From NCBI GenBank assembly GCA_019310965.1, contig JAFDDG010000011.1:1-64000 (forward strand): a stretch of 64,000 nt of DNA, read 5' to 3'. Source of the stretch: Deltaproteobacteria bacterium (lineage in GTDB: Bacteria; Myxococcota_A; UBA9160; SMWR01). A program made the translations under genes and the position numbers. Below are positions 49,934 through 60,152 of the stretch, piece by piece. How positions within the stretch are numbered: position 1 is the stretch's first letter; each line of letters opens with the position of its first letter. Under the pieces are notes generated by a model, which was not told the DNA's origin, searched no databases, and saw nothing but the letters and a program-made list of their open reading frames with translations.

Positions 49934-51147
49934 TGAGCGCGTCGGCGCCTCCGCGTTCGCCTGTGCGGGATATTCTGGCGCTGGTTGCCGCGGCGGCGTT
50001 GCCGGTGCCGTGGTTGCTCTGCCACCACGGGTTCGCCGTTGCGCGCGGGGCCGAGGTCGTCGCCGTGCTGTCGGGGCTGGCGATTCTCGGGGGCGCCTTC
50101 CTGCTGGCGTGGGCGACGGAGCTCGCGGAGCGCGACATCCCGCAGTCACTCGCCATCCTTGCGCTCGCTCTGGTTTCGGTGCTGCCCGAATACGCGGTGG
50201 ATCTGCATTTCGCGTGGACCGCCGGCAAAGATCCCAGCTATGCGCAGTATGCCGTCGCCAACATGACCGGCGCGAACCGGCTGCTGATTGGGCTCGGCTG
50301 GGCGGTGGTGGTCTTGCTCTACTGCTGGCGTGCGCAGGCCCCGGAGCTTCGGGTGGACCGCCGCCAGCGTCTCGAAATCCGTTTCCTGGTGTGGGCGACC
50401 CTCTACTCCTTCACGATTCCCTTGAGCGGCACGATCAGTCTGCTCGACGCCGCCGTGCTCTTGCTGCTCTTTGCGCTGTATGCGGCGTCGGCCATGCGCG
50501 GCGATTCGGAAGAGGTCGAGCTGGTGGGCCCGCCGGCGCTGATCGAGCGGCGCACCGGCGACGTCGGTCGACGCGCCTGGGCGCTGTCTTTCTTCGCCTT
50601 CGCGATCTGGGCGATCTTCATCTCGGCCGAGCCCTTCGCTGACGGACTCGTCGAGGTGGGGCGCAGCCGTGACATCAACGAGTTTCTGTTGGTGCAGTGG
50701 ATCGCACCCCTGGCTTCGGAGTCGCCGGAGTTTTTGGTCGCGTCGCTCTTTGCCCTGCGGTTGCGCGGTTCGGTGGGGATCGGAGCGTTGATTTCCTCCA
50801 AGGTGAACCAATGGACGCTGTTGGTGGGCGCGATTCCGATCGCCTTCTGCCTCTCGTCCGGTGGTTGGTCCGGGTTGCCGCTCGATGCGCGACAGAGTGA
50901 GGAGATGATCCTCACCTCCGCCCAGTCGCTCTTTGCCTCGGTCGTGATCGCGGACCTGCGCTTCACCCGCGCCGAAGCGCTGGGTCTCGCTTCGCTCTTC
51001 GGCGCCCAGTTCCTCTTCCCGGGCACGACTGAGCGCTACTACTTTACCGGCCTGTACCTGGCGTTGACCGCCGTCCTGCTGGCCTCGGCCCAGCGCCGTC
51101 GCGACTTCTTCGGTCTGGTCTTCAGCTTGCCAGCGTCGGATCGCTGA
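49933..51147 (+). CDS. Sodium/calcium exchanger-like (CaCA) membrane protein
   Basis: Two repeats: LALALVSVLPEYAVDLHFAW...ANMTGANRLLIGLGWAV and WIAPLASESPEFLVASLFALRL...ALISSKVNQWTLLVG; TGATG overlap with upstream kinase. Confidence 0.78.
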   Translation: MSASAPPRSPVRDILALVAAAALPVPWLLCHHGFAVARGAEVVAVLSGLAILGGAFLLAWATELAERDIPQSLAILALALVSVLPEYAVDLHFAWTAGKDPSYAQYAVANMTGANRLLIGLGWAVVVLLYCWRAQAPELRVDRRQRLEIRFLVWATLYSFTIPLSGTISLLDAAVLLLLFALYAASAMRGDSEEVELVGPPALIERRTGDVGRRAWALSFFAFAIWAIFISAEPFADGLVEVGRSRDINEFLLVQWIAPLASESPEFLVASLFALRLRGSVGIGALISSKVNQWTLLVGAIPIAFCLSSGGWSGLPLDARQSEEMILTSAQSLFASVVIADLRFTRAEALGLASLFGAQFLFPGTTERYYFTGLYLALTAVLLASAQRRRDFFGLVFSLPASDR

Positions 51148-51159
51148 CGGAAGCCCGCG

Positions 51160-52281
51160 GTGCAGCGCGACGCGGACGTGGTCGTCGTCGGAGCCGGTGT
51201 CGTGGGGCTGGCTTGCGGCGCCGCGCTGGCCCGGGCAGGTCGCAGCGTCGTCGTGATCGAGCGCCACGCACGTGTCGCCACAGAGATCACGTCGCGCAAC
51301 AGCGAGGTGGTCCACGCCGGCCTCTATTACCCGCCGGGCAGTCTCAAAGCGGAGCTCTGCGTCGCGGGGCGCGAAGCCCTTTACGCGCGCTGCCAGGCGC
51401 GGGCGATCCCGCACCGGCGCACGGGCAAGCTCGTGGTGGCCACGACCCGGGAGGAGATCGCGACGCTCGAGGGTCTGTACGAGCGCGGCGTGGCCAATGG
51501 TGCTCCGGCTCTGGCGCTGATCGACGCCCAGGAGGTGACGCGGCGTGAACCCGCGATCGTGGCGCAGGCCGCCCTGGACTCCCCGCACAGCGGCATCGTC
51601 GACACCGCCGCGTTCTGTCTCGATCTGCTGGCGGAAGCCGAAGCGTTCGGAGCCGTGTTGGTGTTGCGCAGTGAGGTGTCTGGGCTCGAGCGCGCGAGCC
51701 ACGGCTGGCGCCTGGCCGTGCGGGATGCTGACGGGCGTGAGAGCCGGCTCGCCTGCGGCGCGGTGGTGAATGCCGCGGGACTCGCGGCGGATGCAGTCGC
51801 CGAGCGGGCAGGCATCGACCTCGACGCCAGCGGCTACCGGCAGCGCTACTGCAAGGGCGACTACTTTGCGCTGGCGCCCGGCGCGGGGATCCGGCTCTCG
51901 CATCTCATCTATCCAGTGCCGGCCGGTGCGGGTCTGGGCATCCACGCCACCCTCGATCTGGCGGGTCGAGTGCGCTTCGGGCCGGACGCCGAGTACCGTG
52001 ATGCGGTCGACTTCGCGGTCGACCCCGGCAAGGCCGGCAACTTTGCCCGGGCGGCGCGGCGTTATCTGCCGGCGCTCGAGTCTGCCTGGTTGACGCCCGA
52101 CTACGCCGGAGTGCGACCCAAGCTCGCGGGGCCGGGAGAGGCCTTTCGCGACTTCGTGGTGGCCGAGGAATCCGCGGCAGGTTGCCCGGGCCTGGTCGAC
52201 TGCATCGGGATCGAGTCGCCGGGGCTCACGGCGTCACTGGCGATCGCGGATCGCGTAGCGGGGCTGCTGCGCTCGCTCTAG
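51160..52281 (+). CDS. FAD-dependent oxidoreductase (L-2-hydroxyglutarate oxidase-like), GTG start
   Basis: DVVVVGAGVVGLACGAALARAGRSVVVIERHARVATEITSRNSEVVHAGLYYPPGSLKAELCVAGREALY. Confidence 0.87.
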   Translation: MQRDADVVVVGAGVVGLACGAALARAGRSVVVIERHARVATEITSRNSEVVHAGLYYPPGSLKAELCVAGREALYARCQARAIPHRRTGKLVVATTREEIATLEGLYERGVANGAPALALIDAQEVTRREPAIVAQAALDSPHSGIVDTAAFCLDLLAEAEAFGAVLVLRSEVSGLERASHGWRLAVRDADGRESRLACGAVVNAAGLAADAVAERAGIDLDASGYRQRYCKGDYFALAPGAGIRLSHLIYPVPAGAGLGIHATLDLAGRVRFGPDAEYRDAVDFAVDPGKAGNFARAARRYLPALESAWLTPDYAGVRPKLAGPGEAFRDFVVAEESAAGCPGLVDCIGIESPGLTASLAIADRVAGLLRSL

Positions 52282-52288
52282 ATGGCCC

Positions 52289-53095
52289 CTAGGCGTCTGC
52301 GAGCCAGCAGACGGCGGTGCACACGTTGTCGCCGGCGCGCTGGCGCTGCTGGGCGGCGATCGCCTGCTCTGCCAGTCCGCGCGCCGCCTCGAGGGGCTGC
52401 CGTGTCGCCGGATGCTGGCTCGCGCTCCCCACGGCGCGGGCCGCGGCATCCAGAGGGTCGGCGACGCCGATGCCGCGCTCCGAGAGCCCGTCGGTGGCCA
52501 GCACGATGGCGCGCAGCGCCGGCAGCTCGCAACAGCCGGTGCGCAGCCCGAGCGCGGACAAGTCGTTCCGGGGCGAGCCCAGGAAGCGCGGGCGCCCCTC
52601 CGCCGGGCCCAGCTCATCGTGCCGGGCGCCGATGGCGAAGATGTGGCTGTCGCCGGCCGAGATCCAGCCGCAGAAGCCCTCCTCCGGCTGGACGTACGCG
52701 ATCGACAATGTGGTGCGGGCGTGGGAATCGTGTCGCATGCCGGCAGCGATGATGGCCGTATGCACCGCGGTGACGAGCGCTTCCGCCGCTTCGCCCCAGC
52801 GTTCGCGTTCGACTCCGTTACGGGTCCAGTGCAGCGCGGCGTCCTCGAGCAGGATGCGCATGGCGAGCTCCGATGCCTCGGCGCCCGCATGGCCATCTGC
52901 CACCGCCAGCAAGGTGCCCGCGGCACCGTGGGCGAAGCACACGGCATCCTCGTTGGGTTCCTTGTGCGAGTAGCGCTTCTTGGCACCGCCGCGCGAGATC
53001 GCGATGGCGACGTTTGCCTCGCCAACGCACGCGATTCGCCCCTCCTCTAGGTGACCACGGCCGAGGAGTTGCGCGCTTCTCACGCGCGCCAGCAT
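52289..53095 (-). CDS. PP2C-family protein phosphatase
   Basis: HKEPNEDAVCFAHGAAGTLLAVADGHAGAEASELAM; AIVLATDGLSERG; RAGDNVCTAVCW. Confidence 0.82.
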   Translation of the reverse strand: MLARVRSAQLLGRGHLEEGRIACVGEANVAIAISRGGAKKRYSHKEPNEDAVCFAHGAAGTLLAVADGHAGAEASELAMRILLEDAALHWTRNGVERERWGEAAEALVTAVHTAIIAAGMRHDSHARTTLSIAYVQPEEGFCGWISAGDSHIFAIGARHDELGPAEGRPRFLGSPRNDLSALGLRTGCCELPALRAIVLATDGLSERGIGVADPLDAAARAVGSASQHPATRQPLEAARGLAEQAIAAQQRQRAGDNVCTAVCWLADA

Positions 53096-53163
53096 AGCTC
53101 GGTGCGGTCGTGCCGGGCGGGCGCAGTGTCGGCGTCAGGCGTCGCGTCAGCTTTGGGCAGGCT

Positions 53164-53778
53164 CTAGCTCGCGCTCTCCGCGTCGGCTGCCTCGATGGCC
53201 GCCCGGAGCTCCTCGTACGTGCGCGTCACCGGGTATTGCGGGAACTCTTCGATCACGTTGTCCGGCGGACGAAACAGGATGCCGGCGTGGGCAGCGCCCA
53301 ACATGCTGGTGTCGTTGTAGGAGTCGCCGGCGGCGATGACAGTGAAGTTGAGGCCGCGCAGCGCTTCTACGGCATGGCGTTTCTGGTCGGCCTGACGCAA
53401 GTGGTAGTCGACGACGCGCCCGTTCGCGTCGACCTCGAGGCGGTGGCAGAAGATCGCCGGGCGCCCGAGCTTGCGCATGAACGGATCCGCAAACTCGTAG
53501 AACGTGTCCGAGAGGATCACGAGCTGGTAGTGGTCGCGCAGCCAGGTGAGGAACTCCGAAGCGCCCGGCAGCGGGTCCATTCCGGCGATCACGTCCTGGA
53601 TGTCTGTGATCGAGAGGCCGTTTTGGGCCAGTACTTCCAGGCGGAAGCGCATCAGCACGTCGTAGTCCGGCTCATCCCGGGTGGTGCGGCGAAGCGTCTC
53701 GATGCCCGTGCGCTCGGCCACGTTGATCCAGATTTCGGGGATGAGGACGCCCTCTAGGTCGAGGCAGACGAGCTTCAC
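53164..53778 (-). CDS. thrH: Phosphoserine phosphatase / homoserine phosphotransferase ThrH, GTG start
   Basis: [99 protein letters not shown]. Confidence 0.94.
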   Translation of the reverse strand: MKLVCLDLEGVLIPEIWINVAERTGIETLRRTTRDEPDYDVLMRFRLEVLAQNGLSITDIQDVIAGMDPLPGASEFLTWLRDHYQLVILSDTFYEFADPFMRKLGRPAIFCHRLEVDANGRVVDYHLRQADQKRHAVEALRGLNFTVIAAGDSYNDTSMLGAAHAGILFRPPDNVIEEFPQYPVTRTYEELRAAIEAADAESAS

Positions 53779-53943
53779 GAAGGTCTCCTGGTTGCTCTTG
53801 CACCTGCGGTGTGAGTCCGGCGGGTTTCTATCACATCCGATCCGCACGAACCGGGCCTGCCCATCGGGGCCTGCAGCGTATCGCTACCTGCCCCACGATC
53901 GCTTCGATACCATGCCGCTGATGGGATCTTCTTTCTGGCGTCC

Positions 53944-54171
53944 GTGGCTTGCGGCTGTGGCGGGGTTGTGGCCTCGCTGCTGGCCGGAGCGCTGGGTCGT
54001 GGCGCCGACGATCGGGGCAAGGGCAGCGTGGGCATCGCCGTCGTGAGCTGCACGCTCTTTCCGACGGCCTTGACGTTCTTCCAGGTGCCGGCCACTTGCG
54101 TGGTGGGTGCGCGCCCGCGCCTCGAGTGGCGTGTGGTTCCGGCTCCGACCGCGGCGGCCGAGGTTTCCTGA
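53944..54171 (+). CDS. Possible small 2-TM protein (75 aa)
   Basis: VACGCGGVVASLLAGALG...GSVGIAVVSCTLFPTALTFFQVPATCVV; fills the gap before uppP; GTG start; weak. Confidence 0.35.
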   Translation: MACGCGGVVASLLAGALGRGADDRGKGSVGIAVVSCTLFPTALTFFQVPATCVVGARPRLEWRVVPAPTAAAEVS

Positions 54172-54178
54172 GAAGCGC

Positions 54179-54952
54179 ATGGATCTGCTTCAGGCGATGC
54201 TGCTGGGGCTCGTGCAGGGCCTTACCGAGTTCTTGCCGGTCTCGAGCTCGGGGCACCTGGTGCTCGTGCAGGCGCTGCTCGACGTGGGCGAGGAGGGCGT
54301 GCTCTTCGAGGTCGTGCTGCACGTCGCCACTCTCGGCTCGGTGCTGCTCTTCTACCGCAAACGCGTCGTCGAGCTCGTGTTGGGCGTGCTGCGCGGGCAA
54401 AGCGCTGCGTGGCACTACGCCGCGAAGCTCGGAGTGGCCACGCTGCCCGCGGTCGCTCTGGTCCTGGTGGCTGGCGATTTCCTGGAGGCGCAATTCGAGT
54501 CGGCCCGGGTCGCCGCGTCTGGGCTCCTGGCCACGGGTGCGATCCTGTGGACGACGCGGCGCACGCTTCCCCACGCCGCAGCGCCGATGCCAACGTACAC
54601 GGCGGCGCTGCTCATCGGCTGTGCCCAGGCCCTGGCGATCCTGCCCGGCATCTCGCGCAGTGGGGCCACCGTCGCGGCGGCGTTGGCCCTCGGCGTTGCG
54701 CCGGCGGCCGCGGCCGAGTTCTCGTTCCTGCTGAGCGTCGTCGCCATCAGCGGTGCCGCGGTGCGCATGCTGCCGGATCTCGGCAGCGTGGAAGCCGCTG
54801 CCAGCGCGTCGTTGTTGGCGGGGGGTGCCATCGCCCTCGCTTCAGGCGTCGCTGCCATCTGGGCGTTCGTGCGCTTGCTGCGAACCGGTGCGTTCTACGC
54901 GTTCGCCTGGTACGTCTGGCCCGTCGGCTTGTTTGCGCTCCTGCTCCTCTAG
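54179..54952 (+). CDS. uppP: Undecaprenyl-diphosphatase
   Basis: LLQAMLLGLVQGLTEFLPVSSSGHLVLVQALL; LAILPGISRSGATVAAALALGVAPAAAAEFSFLLSV. Confidence 0.95.
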   Translation: MDLLQAMLLGLVQGLTEFLPVSSSGHLVLVQALLDVGEEGVLFEVVLHVATLGSVLLFYRKRVVELVLGVLRGQSAAWHYAAKLGVATLPAVALVLVAGDFLEAQFESARVAASGLLATGAILWTTRRTLPHAAAPMPTYTAALLIGCAQALAILPGISRSGATVAAALALGVAPAAAAEFSFLLSVVAISGAAVRMLPDLGSVEAAASASLLAGGAIALASGVAAIWAFVRLLRTGAFYAFAWYVWPVGLFALLLL

Positions 54953-55011
54953 TCAGATCGAGAGCGACGAGAGTGGGGCGTCGCCGTTTCCCGTCGGCGC
55001 TGGCTGAACGC

Positions 55012-55046
55012 AAACCGCCGCCCGGCCTGGGGCCGGGCGGCGGTTT
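55012..55046. terminator. Bidirectional hairpin between convergent uppP and the sigma factor
   Basis: AAACCGCCGCCCGGCC-TGG-GGCCGGGCGGCGGTTT: 16-bp perfect stem. Confidence 0.85.
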
Positions 55047-55084
55047 CAGATTCAGTACGGACAGCGTCCGATTCTAGGGATGCG

Positions 55085-56488
55085 TCAAGGCTCGAGGATC
55101 GGGTGCAGGTTCTGGGCCGGCGCCGTCTCGCGCAGCTTCTTCAGTGCGCGAGCTTCGAGCTGGCGCACGCGTTCGCGCGACAGCCCGAGCGACTGCCCGA
55201 TCTGCTCCAGGGTGTGCTCTTCCTCGCCGCCGAGGCCGTAGCGCAGGCGGAGGATCAATTGCTCCCGCGCCGTCAACGAACCGATCAGCTGGCCCACGCC
55301 GGAGCGCATGCGCTCGCCGTCCAGACCGCCGTCCGGCTGCTGCGAGCCCGGATCGGAAACGAAGTCTTCGAGCCGCTTCTCCGTACCGGCCACCGACGAC
55401 TCGAGTGAGATCGCCTCGCGCGACAGCAGGTCGAGTGATTCGAGCGAGCCCGAATCGGTGCCGAGCTCCGGTGCCAGCTCTGCCGGCGTCGGATCGCGGC
55501 CCAACTTGCCCGTCAGCTCCGCGCGCACGCGCTGGCTGCGCTGCAGTCTGTCGTGCACGTGGGACGGCAGTCGAATGGTGCGCGAGTGGTTCTGGATGGC
55601 TCGGACCAGCGCCTGCCGGATCCACCAGACCGCGTACGTCGAGAACTTGAAGCCGCGCCGGTGATCGAACTTCTCGACGGCGCGGATCAGGCCCAGGTTC
55701 CCTTCCTGGATGAGGTCGGGGAACGACAGCCCGAGGTTCCGGTAGTCCTTCGCGATCGCGACCACCAGCTTCAGGTTGTGCTCGATGAATCGGTTTTTCT
55801 CGCAGGTGAGTCGGTAGTGCGCGTCGTCGACCCGTTTGGCCAGCTGGAGAAGCTGCTCTCGGTCGAGCTCGGCGTCCGCTTCCAGTGTTGCCAGCTTGCG
55901 CGTGCCCTTGCGGGTGCTCTTCATCTCGGCCCCAAGGCCCAGCACCTTCTCGCGCAGCTCGGCGAGGACCGAGAGCGACAGGTGTGCCGACTTCAGCTCA
56001 CGCACCACCTTGGCATCGGCGCGCTCGACATCCTTGGTCGCCTTCTTCTCGAGAGCCTTGGCCCGCTGCGCTCGCAGTGCGCGGATGCGTTTGACCGCGT
56101 GCGCGACTCGTGCGGCGATTTCACCGGTCTCTTCCGAGCCGATCGACTCGGACAGCTTGGCTCCCGTGTGCGACAGGGCGCGCAAGGCGTCCCAGCGCTC
56201 GACGACGTGACGCGCGCAGCACGGCACCTCGTAAAGGGCCTCGCGCAGGTCTGCGGTGGCAGACTCGAGCTCCTTGGCGAGGATGACCTCCTCTTCGCGA
56301 CGGAGCGTCCGTGTGCCGCCGATCTCCTGGAAGTACGACTCGAGCGGGCGACGCTCGCGCCCGGGATCGAGCTCGTCGGCGGCGACGGCGCGGGCCGCCC
56401 CGCTGCTCTCCTTGGCCTTCGTCTCAGCTCCGGCTGCAGTGCTGACGGTTGTCTCTTGTTTCACTTGTGTTCTCACGATTCCACCCAT
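55085..56488 (-). CDS. Sigma-70 family RNA polymerase sigma factor (RpoD/RpoS-like)
   Basis: [133 protein letters not shown]. Confidence 0.95.
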   Translation of the reverse strand: MGGIVRTQVKQETTVSTAAGAETKAKESSGAARAVAADELDPGRERRPLESYFQEIGGTRTLRREEEVILAKELESATADLREALYEVPCCARHVVERWDALRALSHTGAKLSESIGSEETGEIAARVAHAVKRIRALRAQRAKALEKKATKDVERADAKVVRELKSAHLSLSVLAELREKVLGLGAEMKSTRKGTRKLATLEADAELDREQLLQLAKRVDDAHYRLTCEKNRFIEHNLKLVVAIAKDYRNLGLSFPDLIQEGNLGLIRAVEKFDHRRGFKFSTYAVWWIRQALVRAIQNHSRTIRLPSHVHDRLQRSQRVRAELTGKLGRDPTPAELAPELGTDSGSLESLDLLSREAISLESSVAGTEKRLEDFVSDPGSQQPDGGLDGERMRSGVGQLIGSLTAREQLILRLRYGLGGEEEHTLEQIGQSLGLSRERVRQLEARALKKLRETAPAQNLHPILEP

Positions 56489-56899
56489 CGAATCCCCGGT
56501 GTGATTCCGATCATCAGTTCGGATACCGCCCGGGGGAATTCGGTTTCACCAACGCGATGGTCACAGTGACGCGTCGTGTGCCAATGGTTGCACCGCTTCC
56601 GCATCGGTGCCGAAGAGAGTCTCCGCGTTTTCGATCGCGGGGAAGGGATGAACTCCCGTAGGGCGCCGTTCCATCGCAGGTTTTTCGGGGGGCGACCAGG
56701 CAGCAATATTGACGCCTTGCGGCAAGAAAAGCCAGAAAAATCTCCGTGAATCTTGCGTTCCTTGCACCAGCAGAGAAGCGGCCGCATATGAGGGTTTTTG
56801 ACCACAGGCTTCTGTCCTATCGGCTGCTGCCACGAGATCCCAAGTCCCTTGGGGGGATAAGACTCTGTGGAGGGAAAAATTGTTCGTCGCTCACCCTAT

Positions 56900-57194
56900 G
56901 GGAGTAGCGTTGGCTCGGGTTGAGGTGACGCAGATTTGGCCTCCCAGCGGGGAAAAATGCTCGTGTGTGGTGACTGATTGGGTCTCGGCCTGCCGGTCGG
57001 GGGCAGTGTTCCGGAAACCGCCCCTGCCCCCGGCGTCCCGCATGGGGGCACGGCAGAGCCGAGCGACGTTCGAAGCCAGCCCGCGCGAGAGCTGGGCGAT
57101 CGGCTCGAACACCTGTTCGGGCCGCAGGCGATCGGCAACACGATCGAGGAAGATTTGCGAGTGAATACGGCTTGCTGCAGTGCAGCATGAGCCG
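56900..57194. other. Noncoding region with a series of strong inverted repeats (candidate structured RNA/leader)
   Basis: Hairpins at 56900-56945 (GGGAG/CTCCC + GCGT/ACGC), about 56985-57066 (CTCGGC/GCCGAG enclosing GTCGGGGGCAG/CTGCCCCCGGC), 57068-57110 (GTTCGA/TCGAAC + CCAGC/GCTGG), about 57168-57194 (TGCTGCA-G-TGCAGCA within CGGCT/AGCCG). Confidence 0.5.
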
Positions 57195-57207
57195 AAGCCG
57201 GTGTGCC

Positions 57208-58983
57208 TCAGAGCGGCCAGATGAGCGGGATCAGCGCGATCGCGAGAGCTGCGCACAGCAGGTCGAGGGGGAGTCCGACCTTGACGAAGTCCGCGAAGCG
57301 GTAGCCGCCGGGCCCGTAGACGATCAGGTGGGTCTGGTAGGTGACCGGTGAGGCGAAGGCCAGGCAGCCGGCGATGGCGACCGCCATCACGAAGGGCCGC
57401 GGATCGACCCCCTGTTGACTCGCGGCGGCGACGGCGACCGGGAACATCAGCGCGACCGCTGCATTGTGGTGCAGCATCTCCGCCATCACGAGCGTGACGA
57501 GGTAGACCACGGCGAGTGTGGCCGTCGGGCTCAGCGTGCCGGCCGAGCCGGTGATCAGCTGGGCGATCAGCAACGCGGCTCCGGTCTTTTCCATGGCGAC
57601 CGCGAGGCCGAGACCGGCACCGATCACGATCAGGATCTGCCAGGCGACGCTGCGGCGCGCTGAGCCGGCCGAGATGCAGCGGGTCAGGATCAGGGCGCCG
57701 CAGGCCAGAAACGCGGCGATCGACACGTCGAACACGCCCAGGCTCGAACAGAGCACCATTGCGATGAGAATCGTCACCGCGATCCAGGCGCGGTCGTGGC
57801 GCAGGGGCTCGTGTTCGAGGACTTCCGTCGTCAGGTAGAAGTCCGGGCTGTTGCGGTGCGCGCGCATGAACCCGCTGGCGCTCTGCAGCAGCAGCGTGTC
57901 GCCGGCACGCAACACGATCGCCCCGATCTTGCCCGGCACTCGCTCGCCATTGCGGTGAACGGCGATTACCGCGGCGTCGTAGACGGTGCGGAAGTTGGCA
58001 TCGCGGATGCTTCGACCGACGAGCGGCGAAGAGAGCGAGACCACGGCCTCCACCAGGCGATGGGCATCTTCGCCGCGTGCGGGAAGGTCTTCTTCGCTCA
58101 CGGGAACCAGGCCGCGGATGCGTTGGAGCTCGACGATCGTGGCGACGACACCGGCGAACACCAGCCGGTCGCCCGCGGTGATCACCTCGTCCGGGCCCAC
58201 CGGAGTGAGAACATGGCCCCGACGATCGATCTCGACGAGAAACAGACCCGGTAGCTGCCGCAGGCCCGCTTCTCCCACCGACTGGCCGACCAGTGGGCAG
58301 TTGCCTTCCACGAGCATCATCGCCGTGTACTCGCGGCGACGCTCGTCGATGATTTCGGAGGGTTCCCGGCGGTTGGGCAAGAGGTGTGGCGCGACGAATA
58401 TGAGATAGAGGATGCCGAGAATGGCGAGTGGCAGGCCCGCGCCGGCGAGTTCGAAGAAACCGATCGCCGGCATGCCGGCTGCGGAGACGAGCGCAGCCAC
58501 GGTGAGTGTCGTGCTCGTGCCGATGACCGTGGTGATGCTGCCCAGGATCGACGTGTAGCTGAGCGGGATGAGAAAGCGGCTCGCGGAGAGCCCTCGGCGC
58601 CGTGCCCAGGTCGAGACGACCGGCGTGAGCATCGCGACGATGGGAGCGTTGTTGAGGAAGGCCGAGAAAACCGCGACTGGCGCGCTCATGCGCACCAGAC
58701 CGCCGCGTTCACTCTTCGCCCGGCCGAATAGCCACGCGGTGACGATCTCGAGGGCGCCCGTCTCCCGCAGTGCGGCCGACACCACGAACAGCGCCCCGAC
58801 GGCGGCCAGGGCGGGATTCGCGAAGCCCGAAAACGTCTCTGCTGGAGAAAGCACCCCGGTTGCAGCCAGCAGGAAGAGAGCGGCCATCATCACGATGTCG
58901 GGCGCGGCGACCTCGCGCACCATTCCGACCAGCGCCAGTACGATGACGGCGAGCGTGAGCCAACCTTGCCACTCGAGTTCCAT
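57208..58983 (-). CDS. SLC13-family permease with RCK_C (TrkA-C) domains
   Basis: SAFLNNAPIVAMLTPVVSTWARRRGLSASRFLIPLSYTSILGSITTVIGTSTTLTVAAL; RCK_C-like repeats in the middle; C-terminal LVMAEMLHHNAAVALMFPVAVAAA. Confidence 0.9.
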   Translation of the reverse strand: MELEWQGWLTLAVIVLALVGMVREVAAPDIVMMAALFLLAATGVLSPAETFSGFANPALAAVGALFVVSAALRETGALEIVTAWLFGRAKSERGGLVRMSAPVAVFSAFLNNAPIVAMLTPVVSTWARRRGLSASRFLIPLSYTSILGSITTVIGTSTTLTVAALVSAAGMPAIGFFELAGAGLPLAILGILYLIFVAPHLLPNRREPSEIIDERRREYTAMMLVEGNCPLVGQSVGEAGLRQLPGLFLVEIDRRGHVLTPVGPDEVITAGDRLVFAGVVATIVELQRIRGLVPVSEEDLPARGEDAHRLVEAVVSLSSPLVGRSIRDANFRTVYDAAVIAVHRNGERVPGKIGAIVLRAGDTLLLQSASGFMRAHRNSPDFYLTTEVLEHEPLRHDRAWIAVTILIAMVLCSSLGVFDVSIAAFLACGALILTRCISAGSARRSVAWQILIVIGAGLGLAVAMEKTGAALLIAQLITGSAGTLSPTATLAVVYLVTLVMAEMLHHNAAVALMFPVAVAAASQQGVDPRPFVMAVAIAGCLAFASPVTYQTHLIVYGPGGYRFADFVKVGLPLDLLCAALAIALIPLIWPL

Positions 58984-59027
58984 GTGCGCAGCACGATACA
59001 ACAGGATCCGCCACACTCGGGAACCTC

Positions 59028-60104
59028 ATGGGTGCAGCTTCCGAACTCGAGCCGTTCTCGGAGAAGGGCTTCTACCTCGCCGAATTCCACGGGCGCACGC
59101 TGGCGATCGCCGCGCGCGGGAGCGATCTCGTGCATCCGGCAGCACTGGCCGCCGTGCTCAAGGAGCTCGAGGGCAACGGGACGCGGGTCGTGCTGCTCTC
59201 GGATGCCGAGGAGCCGCTGGCGGGTCTGGCGGGGGCTGCGCCGGTGGCGGCAGCCGTGGATCGGCTCGAGGGAGAGGTCTGGCGCGGACTCGCGAGCCGG
59301 GCGTGCTTCGGGGTTGTGGTCGGGGCAGGGGCTGGCTTTCCGGCTCGTTGCCGCGAGGTGGCGACTCGACTCGCGCTCACGAAGCTGGTGTGGATCGACG
59401 CCGCGGGTGGCCTGCGGCGACCGGATGGCGCGCGCTGCTCGTTCGTCGGCCTCGCGGAGCTGCAGCGAGTGCTCGCCGACGGTATGCCGGGAGAATCGGA
59501 GGCACGGCGTCAGCTGTTGATCGAGATCGAGGCGGCCGTGAGGGCTGGTTTGCCGGCGGTGAACGTCTGCAGCCTCGAAGGGCTCGCGGACGAGCTGTTC
59601 ACCTACGCGGGTTCGGGCACGCTTTTCACCCGCGAGCGCTACGTCGCGGTGCGGCGACTCGGTCTCGACGACTACGACGCTGCTGCGCACCTGATCGCGC
59701 GCGGTGTTGCCGAGGGCTATCTGGCCCCGCGCGGGCCGGAGGCGGTGGAGCAGGTGCTGGCCAGTGCGCTGGGCGCGTTCGTCGCAGGCGCACATTTGGC
59801 CGGGATCGGCGCACTGGTCGAGTATCCCGCGGCGGCCGCCGCCGAGATCGCCTCCCTGTACACCCTGACCCGCTTCGTGGGGGAGGGCGTCGGCGGTCAC
59901 CTCGTCGCCGCTGCACTGGAGCGCGCGCGCGATCGCGGTTTCGCCAGCGTCTTTGCTTGCACGACCTCTGAGCGCGTCGTCGACTTCTTCGTGCGCAATG
60001 GCTTCCGCCGGGCGACGGACGCGGAAGTGCCCGCCGAGAAGTGGGAGACCTACGATCCCGAACGCCGTGCCAGCGTGCGCTGCGTGTGCTGCGATCTGCG
60101 CTGA
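59028..60104 (+). CDS. N-acetylglutamate synthase-like protein: degenerate amino-acid-kinase domain + GNAT
   Basis: N-terminal kinase-fold-like region (WIDAAGGLRRPDGARCSFVGLAELQRVL); C-terminal AAEIASLYTLTRFVGEGVGGHLVAAALERARDRGFASVFACTTSERVVDFFVRNGFRRA. Confidence 0.78.
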   Translation: MGAASELEPFSEKGFYLAEFHGRTLAIAARGSDLVHPAALAAVLKELEGNGTRVVLLSDAEEPLAGLAGAAPVAAAVDRLEGEVWRGLASRACFGVVVGAGAGFPARCREVATRLALTKLVWIDAAGGLRRPDGARCSFVGLAELQRVLADGMPGESEARRQLLIEIEAAVRAGLPAVNVCSLEGLADELFTYAGSGTLFTRERYVAVRRLGLDDYDAAAHLIARGVAEGYLAPRGPEAVEQVLASALGAFVAGAHLAGIGALVEYPAAAAAEIASLYTLTRFVGEGVGGHLVAAALERARDRGFASVFACTTSERVVDFFVRNGFRRATDAEVPAEKWETYDPERRASVRCVCCDLR

Positions 60105-60152
60105 GTCTGGCCTAACGTTCGGCCGCCAGTTTCCGCGCGCGGGCGCTGGTCT

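Noticed and set aside
56820-56885. Possible DnaA-box-like sequences (GGGGGATAA, TGTGGAGGG) suggesting an origin
   Set aside because: Poor matches to TTWTNCACA, no cluster of boxes, and no dnaA/dnaN/parAB nearby.
56891-57256. ORFs in 56817-57256 (121 aa minus, 70 aa plus) in the hairpin-rich gap
   Set aside because: Several frames are open on both strands because of GC content; no recognisable protein motif, and the strong inverted repeats favour RNA structure.
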